The notes under the pieces are model-generated. The model was not told where the DNA came from and made no database searches. It saw only the letters and a list, made by a program, of their open reading frames with translations. This document shows, in pieces, positions 20,067 through 24,309 of a stretch of DNA of 24,309 nt. Each line of letters starts with the position of its first letter. The first letter of the stretch is position 1. The DNA comes from a virus: the IMG/VR virus record IMGVR_UViG_3300037961_004406, positions 29,643 to 53,951 of that record; one strand, 5' to 3'. The position numbers and the translations under genes were made by a program.

Positions 20067-20188
20067 AAATTATTTTAATTTTATTATTTTTGTCAGGTTG
20101 TGCAATTAAAGACTATAATTTAAATCCTTGGACAACTATTATGAATCAATTGATAAAGGTGCAACATGGAACTGATAATACTAAATGA
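20054..20188 (+). CDS. Small lipoprotein (44 aa)
   Basis: The frame MAFLKIILILLFLSGC is a textbook lipoprotein signal. It has a Lys after the start, a hydrophobic core and the lipobox LSGC with the lipidated Cys at residue 16. The mature part is only about 29 residues (AIKDYNLNPWTTIMNQLIKV and a short polar end). It begins 13 bases inside the helicase gene and ends inside the next gene. It could be a small outer-membrane spanin-like protein or a superinfection-exclusion lipoprotein. No inner-membrane spanin partner is visible nearby. Confidence 0.7.
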   Translation: MAFLKIILILLFLSGCAIKDYNLNPWTTIMNQLIKVQHGTDNTK

Positions 20189-20372
20189 TGGTTTGTATCA
20201 ACTAATACCAGTTACAAAAGAATTATTAAAAGACATAGTTATTACTGGCGATGTAGATTGTTTTGAATTGTGTGACATACTTAGATTAAAATTAACAGGT
20301 TATGTTGATACATTAAATTTACATATTATGAATGATGGTAGTGGTGCTTTTTATGGTTGTATGTGCCGATAA
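20166..20372 (+). CDS. Hypothetical small protein (68 aa)
   Basis: Not recognised. It is a small acidic alpha/beta protein (LIILNDGLYQLIPV, then DIVITGDVDCFELCDILRLK) ending CMCR, with four Cys. AAAGGTG lies before the start, within the lipoprotein gene. Its last 22 bases overlap the exonuclease gene tail to tail. Confidence 0.55.
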   Translation: MELIILNDGLYQLIPVTKELLKDIVITGDVDCFELCDILRLKLTGYVDTLNLHIMNDGSGAFYGCMCR

Positions 20373-21070
20373 AATTTTTCAATTTTTTCAAACCATTTTT
20401 CTTCATATTCTGCTAAAGTTGATTCGTCCATTATAAATCTTTGAAAAACTAAATTTGGAGTACACATAGCAATCACTCCTTGTTTGATATCTCCATATTG
20501 TTTTTTATGTGCTAATGAGTAAGCAGCAATTTGATAATAATAATCTTCTATCCATTCTTCTCTTTTAGGTTTATTAGATTGTTTAAAATCTAGTATTGTA
20601 GGTTTTCCCTTAAATTCACATACTAAATCTGTTGAACCAGCCCATTTATTTTCATATGCTAAAGATACCTCAGAACCAAATACTTTTGTTAGTTCAGGTA
20701 AACCTTTTACTACCTCATGTGCCATTAAACGGGCCTCAGCCCCTTTCTCAGAGAGATTTAGATATCCTATGCCATTTATATAGTTTTCTAAAACATAGTG
20801 CATCTCCGTGCCTCTCAGGGCTGCTTTTTGAGTGATTCTAGCCGCTTCTGTGTATCCTACACGTTCTCTCCACTCATCTAATTTTTTTCGCTTGTCTTCA
20901 GATTGTGTTTTTGATAATATTGTAGTTACTGATGGAACATTATATTCTCCGACCTGGTAAAGGCGTGACCCAGTTTCATCGGTCTCTCTATTATATTTTG
21001 CGTAATTATAAGATGCATCCCACTTGAACCCTTTAACGGTGAATGCCGTTCCGTTCTTAATTAATTCCAT
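20351..21070 (-). CDS. RecB/Cas4-like PD-(D/E)XK exonuclease (239 aa)
   Basis: A nuclease of the RecB/Cas4-like group used by phages in recombination and DNA end processing. Seen: VPSVTTILS (45-53), ALRGTEMH (H91), AGSTD (D148), ILDFK (D161, K163) and QIAAY (Q180, Y184). This gives the order H, D, D-x-K, Q-x-x-x-Y expected for the family. No iron-sulfur cysteine cluster is visible, unlike true Cas4. It lies between the virion genes and the divergent SNF2 gene. It starts 12 bases after the preceding stop without its own ribosome site, suggesting read-through translation from the structural transcript. Confidence 0.88.
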   Translation of the reverse strand: MELIKNGTAFTVKGFKWDASYNYAKYNRETDETGSRLYQVGEYNVPSVTTILSKTQSEDKRKKLDEWRERVGYTEAARITQKAALRGTEMHYVLENYINGIGYLNLSEKGAEARLMAHEVVKGLPELTKVFGSEVSLAYENKWAGSTDLVCEFKGKPTILDFKQSNKPKREEWIEDYYYQIAAYSLAHKKQYGDIKQGVIAMCTPNLVFQRFIMDESTLAEYEEKWFEKIEKFYRHIQP

Positions 21071-21082
21071 TCGGAATCTATA

Positions 21083-21259
21083 CTACATATGATTTGAAAG
21101 TACAGCTAAAATTATTGCAGCCAAACCACCAACAATCCATTTTTCAATTCTAGCAATTCTTGCTTCCATTCTATCTATTCTTTCGAAAGTTTGTTTCTGC
21201 ATTATACGACAAAGTTTTTCGTGATATTCTATTTTTTGTAATGCAGTTTTTTTAGGCAT
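21083..21259 (-). CDS. Coiled-coil plus membrane-anchor protein, holin/XhlA-like (58 aa)
   Basis: Residues about 15-40 form a charged coiled coil (FERIDRMEARIARIEKW). A single membrane segment follows (IVGGLAAIILAVLS, about 41-54), with a short tail. That layout is shared with XhlA-like and holin-associated phage proteins, so a role in lysis or as a membrane anchor is plausible. It starts in a TAATG overlap with the ejection protein gene and is surely translated with it. Length and topology are clear; the function is inferred. Confidence 0.65.
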   Translation of the reverse strand: MPKKTALQKIEYHEKLCRIMQKQTFERIDRMEARIARIEKWIVGGLAAIILAVLSNHM

Positions 21260-23691
21260 TATATTATCTTTCTATTAGCGATTGCTTGTCCTAAATTATC
21301 TTGTGGGAATAAATTAGAAAATTGTTGTGGATTAGTAACTTGTGTATTAACAGGTGTTGGAGATTTTGGAGGCACTGGAGCTACGTTAGCTCTTAATGTT
21401 TCCTCAGCTCTTTGATTTTCTTGTTGCATTTGTTCTTTATCTGCATCGTCTTGTGCTTTAGATGTTTGTTTCATAATTTCTAAATATTGATTTGTAAGGT
21501 CAGCAGTATCACTATCTGACATGGCAGCAACAAGACCTAATTTAGCTATATGTTCTAATACACCATCGAAACCTTCATTACCTGCAATCTTAACTCCTTG
21601 TGATACCCACTGCATAAATGCAGGGTTAGACATAGCTCTTAAAGCAAAAGCACCACCATAACCAAATATAGGTATACCTAATAAGAATAAAGGATCACCC
21701 GTACCAATAGTTGCGGCAGCACCACCACCAATTAATAGTCCAGTACCCGCAGCACCTTTCGTAGCTGTTTGTCCTAAATCTTTGAATGGGTTTTGTCTTT
21801 CTATGTATGTAGCTAAAGCATTAACTTCTTTTAATGATTTGTTTAGAGTTCCATAACTTTTTCCTTTGAACATAGGATTTGCAAATAAAGTATCTTTTGC
21901 TGCATCTGATAGTTCATCAAAGTTTTTAATAAACTGTTGAGTATTAAATAAGTTAGTTCTACCTAAAGCACCTAATTGTCCAGTTGCAGGAACCTGTCCC
22001 ATTCTCTTAATTATTGAAGAAATTAAAACTGCACTTCTATCAGGGCCAAGTTCAGTCATTAAAGTTTTTAATGTTGTATCTCCTGCTTTGGATTTATTTA
22101 TTAATTGCGTTACAATATTATCTATGTCTGCTTTTTTAGCTATTGGTTCTATAAACTTATCAATAACTCTAATTTGTTGATTATAATAATTATTAGCTTT
22201 GTTTACAGCTTTCATTATTTCTTTTCCGCTAGTTCCTTTAATCTTACCTAAAGAAACACTTATGTCGTCTGTAATATTTTTATATAATGCTTTATAGACA
22301 GATCGTGGTAATTGTTCATACAAAACTGGATCAGATAATTTTTGACCAACTGCTTTTCTAAATGCATCAACTGTTTCATAAGAAGCTACTCCTTTTGTTT
22401 TTTTAGTTGCTTCACTTAATGTTTGATACATTCTATTTATTTTTGGATCACCAAGTAAACCCATAAATTTTTCAAAACCTTTAGGGGATGCAGATTCTTT
22501 TTGTAAAAATTCTAAAGTTTTAGTTAAGGCAATATTTTTTTGAGCTGCTGGTGTTTTTTGTAATATATCTTTTATTGCACCATAATTAACATTGTTTACA
22601 TTTCTAAATCTCTGAATAGCACCTACTGCATTTCCAATACCGTAGTTAAGATCACCAACATCCATTGTATCTTTTGCTTTTCTAGTTAGTCCTCTTCTGA
22701 TAACTCCTGCTGTTTCTGCTCTAGATGCAAGTTTTGGTATGTTTAAAGATTTTACAACATTTTGAGTAAATACTGATCCTAAACTATCTTGTGCTTTTTC
22801 AGCAGACCGTCTTAAAATTTGTGCTGCAAAAGGAACGTTTGAAAAAGTTGTTTCTAAAGTATCAATAACAGGATTCTCTGTTGCTTGTCCCAAGGTAGGT
22901 TGAGTTCTGTATTTGTTAAATAATTTTAATCTATCCGCCATATTTAATTGTAAATCTTTTGCAATTTTTTGATCAAGAGAAAGAGCATTGTAAGCTTTCT
23001 TACCATCCTTAACTCCTAATTTTGCTGCCGCATCAGCATAGATACCTTTTTCTTTTCCTCTAAAAACATATTTTGTTCCTCTTAACAATAATGGCCCAGC
23101 AGTTTGAGCAACTGCTCCAAGTGTAAATTCTAAACCTCTTGTAGTAAGATATTCGCTCATATCTCTATCTATTTCTGCACCAGCTATTTGACCTATTCTT
23201 TCATAAAGTTCTGAACCTCCTGCCAGTCCTGCTCCTGATCCAGCGATTGTTCCCGCAGGGCCTCCTACTGAACCAACAATAGCTCCTGCTGTTGAAGTAA
23301 CTGCTTGAGTTATACCTTTACCTTCGTCTATTACATCTTTTAAATTAGTTTTAGATTTGTCGTCTAAGATAAATGTTTTTCCATTAGAATCTGTAACAAT
23401 AAAGTTTGTAGGATCGTATTCATCTTGTACAACTTTAGGAAAAAATTTTTGTAATGTTGCTACTTTTGATTTAAAATTTGGTGCAGCAGATACAGCAAAT
23501 CTTATTCTGCTGTCTACTTCAGGTAAATTATAATAACCTGTTTCAGGATTTATTTGTTCATCAGTTACACCTGAAGGATTTAAATTACTTGTATATTCTT
23601 TTTTTAGGTCTTGAATAAAATCAAATTCTTCTTTAGATATTTCATCACCTGCGATTTCAATTTCAACACCTTCAACTTTGATTTTTCCCAT
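21259..23691 (-). CDS. Large internal virion / DNA ejection-type protein (810 aa)
   Basis: It is probably a virion protein delivered into the host with the genome. Seen: a Gly- and Ala-rich hydrophobic stretch at 126-160 (GAIVGSVGGPAGTIAGSGAG) and another at 646-687 (GTGLLIGGGAAATIGTG, then LFLLGIPIFGYGG). Between them is a long helical, Lys-rich body with no enzymatic motif. The end is Gln- and Pro-rich (EQMQQENQRAEE, PVPPKSPTPV). Glycine-rich membrane-active segments are typical of ejection proteins of short-tailed phages. AGGATGCT gives the ribosome site. It sits directly after another virion gene and before the small membrane protein. Confidence 0.75.
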   Translation of the reverse strand: MGKIKVEGVEIEIAGDEISKEEFDFIQDLKKEYTSNLNPSGVTDEQINPETGYYNLPEVDSRIRFAVSAAPNFKSKVATLQKFFPKVVQDEYDPTNFIVTDSNGKTFILDDKSKTNLKDVIDEGKGITQAVTSTAGAIVGSVGGPAGTIAGSGAGLAGGSELYERIGQIAGAEIDRDMSEYLTTRGLEFTLGAVAQTAGPLLLRGTKYVFRGKEKGIYADAAAKLGVKDGKKAYNALSLDQKIAKDLQLNMADRLKLFNKYRTQPTLGQATENPVIDTLETTFSNVPFAAQILRRSAEKAQDSLGSVFTQNVVKSLNIPKLASRAETAGVIRRGLTRKAKDTMDVGDLNYGIGNAVGAIQRFRNVNNVNYGAIKDILQKTPAAQKNIALTKTLEFLQKESASPKGFEKFMGLLGDPKINRMYQTLSEATKKTKGVASYETVDAFRKAVGQKLSDPVLYEQLPRSVYKALYKNITDDISVSLGKIKGTSGKEIMKAVNKANNYYNQQIRVIDKFIEPIAKKADIDNIVTQLINKSKAGDTTLKTLMTELGPDRSAVLISSIIKRMGQVPATGQLGALGRTNLFNTQQFIKNFDELSDAAKDTLFANPMFKGKSYGTLNKSLKEVNALATYIERQNPFKDLGQTATKGAAGTGLLIGGGAAATIGTGDPLFLLGIPIFGYGGAFALRAMSNPAFMQWVSQGVKIAGNEGFDGVLEHIAKLGLVAAMSDSDTADLTNQYLEIMKQTSKAQDDADKEQMQQENQRAEETLRANVAPVPPKSPTPVNTQVTNPQQFSNLFPQDNLGQAIANRKII

Positions 23692-23697
23692 AGCATC

Positions 23698-24309
23698 CTA
23701 CTTTTTCTTTTTAGGTTTTTTCTTTCTTACTAATTGATTTGATTTAAAATCAATTACGTATGGTATTCCACCAATAAAAGTTGTTTGTTGACCATCAATA
23801 TCTAAGAAATTCAAACCTTCGACTACTGGTCTAGGTAAACCTTCAGCACCTATTCTCATTTGCATGGCTTTTGGTACTGTATAAAAATTTACAGCTCCAT
23901 CTTCTAAATATCTTTTTACAGCTTTTGTATCACCAAAACTTGAAAGCACTTCAACTTTTTCTTTTTCGATAGCAGTCCTTGCATCTGCTAATGCAGATAG
24001 TAAAACAGCTTCATTAGTTGTTGTTTCACCTCCTGCTAATTCTTCCATAAATCTATTTAATTCTGATTCAGTTACAGCTGCACCTGATCTTTCTTTTAAT
24101 CTAATGTTTGAAAACTGTGCTATTAATTGTCTTAATTTTTTACCTTCTGCACTTGTAAATACTCCAGGGGTTCTACCACCTAAAGTTCCAACTCCTGGTA
24201 AATTTCCCATTTGACCTTTTTTAGCTAATAAAGAAATATAATTTTCAATTTGTCGTAAAGCTTGGTCTGATCTCTGTAATCCTCTATCTTTAAAAACTTT
24301 TGTAATTTT
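23698..24309 (-). CDS. Virion-associated protein, 5' end beyond window edge
   Basis: The frame stays open from the stop at 23698 to the right edge, so about 203 residues are visible and the true start lies outside. An internal ATG at 24210 is less likely. The codons before it encode a clear helix (LQRSDQALRQIENYISLLAK) that leads into GNLPGVGTLGGRTPG, a typical helix-then-PGVG layout in phage internal proteins. The C-terminus is a Lys run. Its coupling to the ejection protein gene suggests a partner in the same virion assembly. No enzyme motif is seen. Confidence 0.7.
   Translation of the reverse strand, partial: KITKVFKDRGLQRSDQALRQIENYISLLAKKGQMGNLPGVGTLGGRTPGVFTSAEGKKLRQLIAQFSNIRLKERSGAAVTESELNRFMEELAGGETTTNEAVLLSALADARTAIEKEKVEVLSSFGDTKAVKRYLEDGAVNFYTVPKAMQMRIGAEGLPRPVVEGLNFLDIDGQQTTFIGGIPYVIDFKSNQLVRKKKPKKKK

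Noticed and set aside
20632-20835. 67-codon plus-strand frame opposite the exonuclease gene
   Set aside because: It covers the conserved nuclease motifs in antisense and lacks a ribosome site.

Overview
The window looks like part of the genome of an AT-rich, probably marine, short-tailed double-stranded DNA phage. This rests on a packaging ATPase (TerL) and small terminase-like protein, a family A DNA polymerase with a complete replication set, a glycine-rich DNA-ejection-type protein, and dense, overlapping small genes. The low GC content and the gene set recall phages of SAR11-like bacteria, but the host is inferred. No tRNA, rRNA, CRISPR array, insertion sequence or integrase was seen.

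Layout, left to right. 1-760 (minus) is the 5' part of TerL, cut by the window edge. 761-7,500 is an accessory block: a PD-(D/E)XK nuclease, an ArdC-like antirestriction metalloprotein, a rightward cluster of five small genes (2,829-4,288), two leftward genes (4,337-5,657), a ribbon-helix-helix regulator (5,806), a small phage protein and the TerS-like gene (6,446). Two long gene-poor stretches (2,477-2,828 and 6,971-7,478) hold repeats and promoters. 7,479-9,242 is a rightward operon of very small genes. It is followed by a probable structured RNA ending in an intrinsic terminator (9,251-9,439). 9,562-11,350 holds small leftward and rightward genes, including a second ribbon-helix-helix protein.

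11,410-18,577 is one leftward replication operon. In transcription order it has a coiled-coil protein, a possible ssDNA-binding protein, an archaeo-eukaryotic-type primase, a UvrD/Rep-like helicase, a small conserved protein, a DUF3310 protein, two small unknowns and DNA polymerase A. A good sigma70-like promoter lies at its head, and most genes are coupled by ATGA or TAATG overlaps. A divergent SNF2-type helicase, a tiny lipoprotein and a small unknown follow (18,657-20,372). The right end is leftward again: a RecB/Cas4-like exonuclease, a coiled-coil plus membrane-anchor protein, the ejection protein and a partial virion gene.

The least explained signals are non-coding. An ATGGG-centred motif recurs upstream of the accessory operons near a ribbon-helix-helix gene. 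A TTCCTA cluster lies next to terS. The 9.25-9.44 kb RNA has a possible pseudoknot and a Shine-Dalgarno with no reading frame. The hexamer AAGCCC is concentrated in the first 7.5 kb. Counts and pairings were made by eye.
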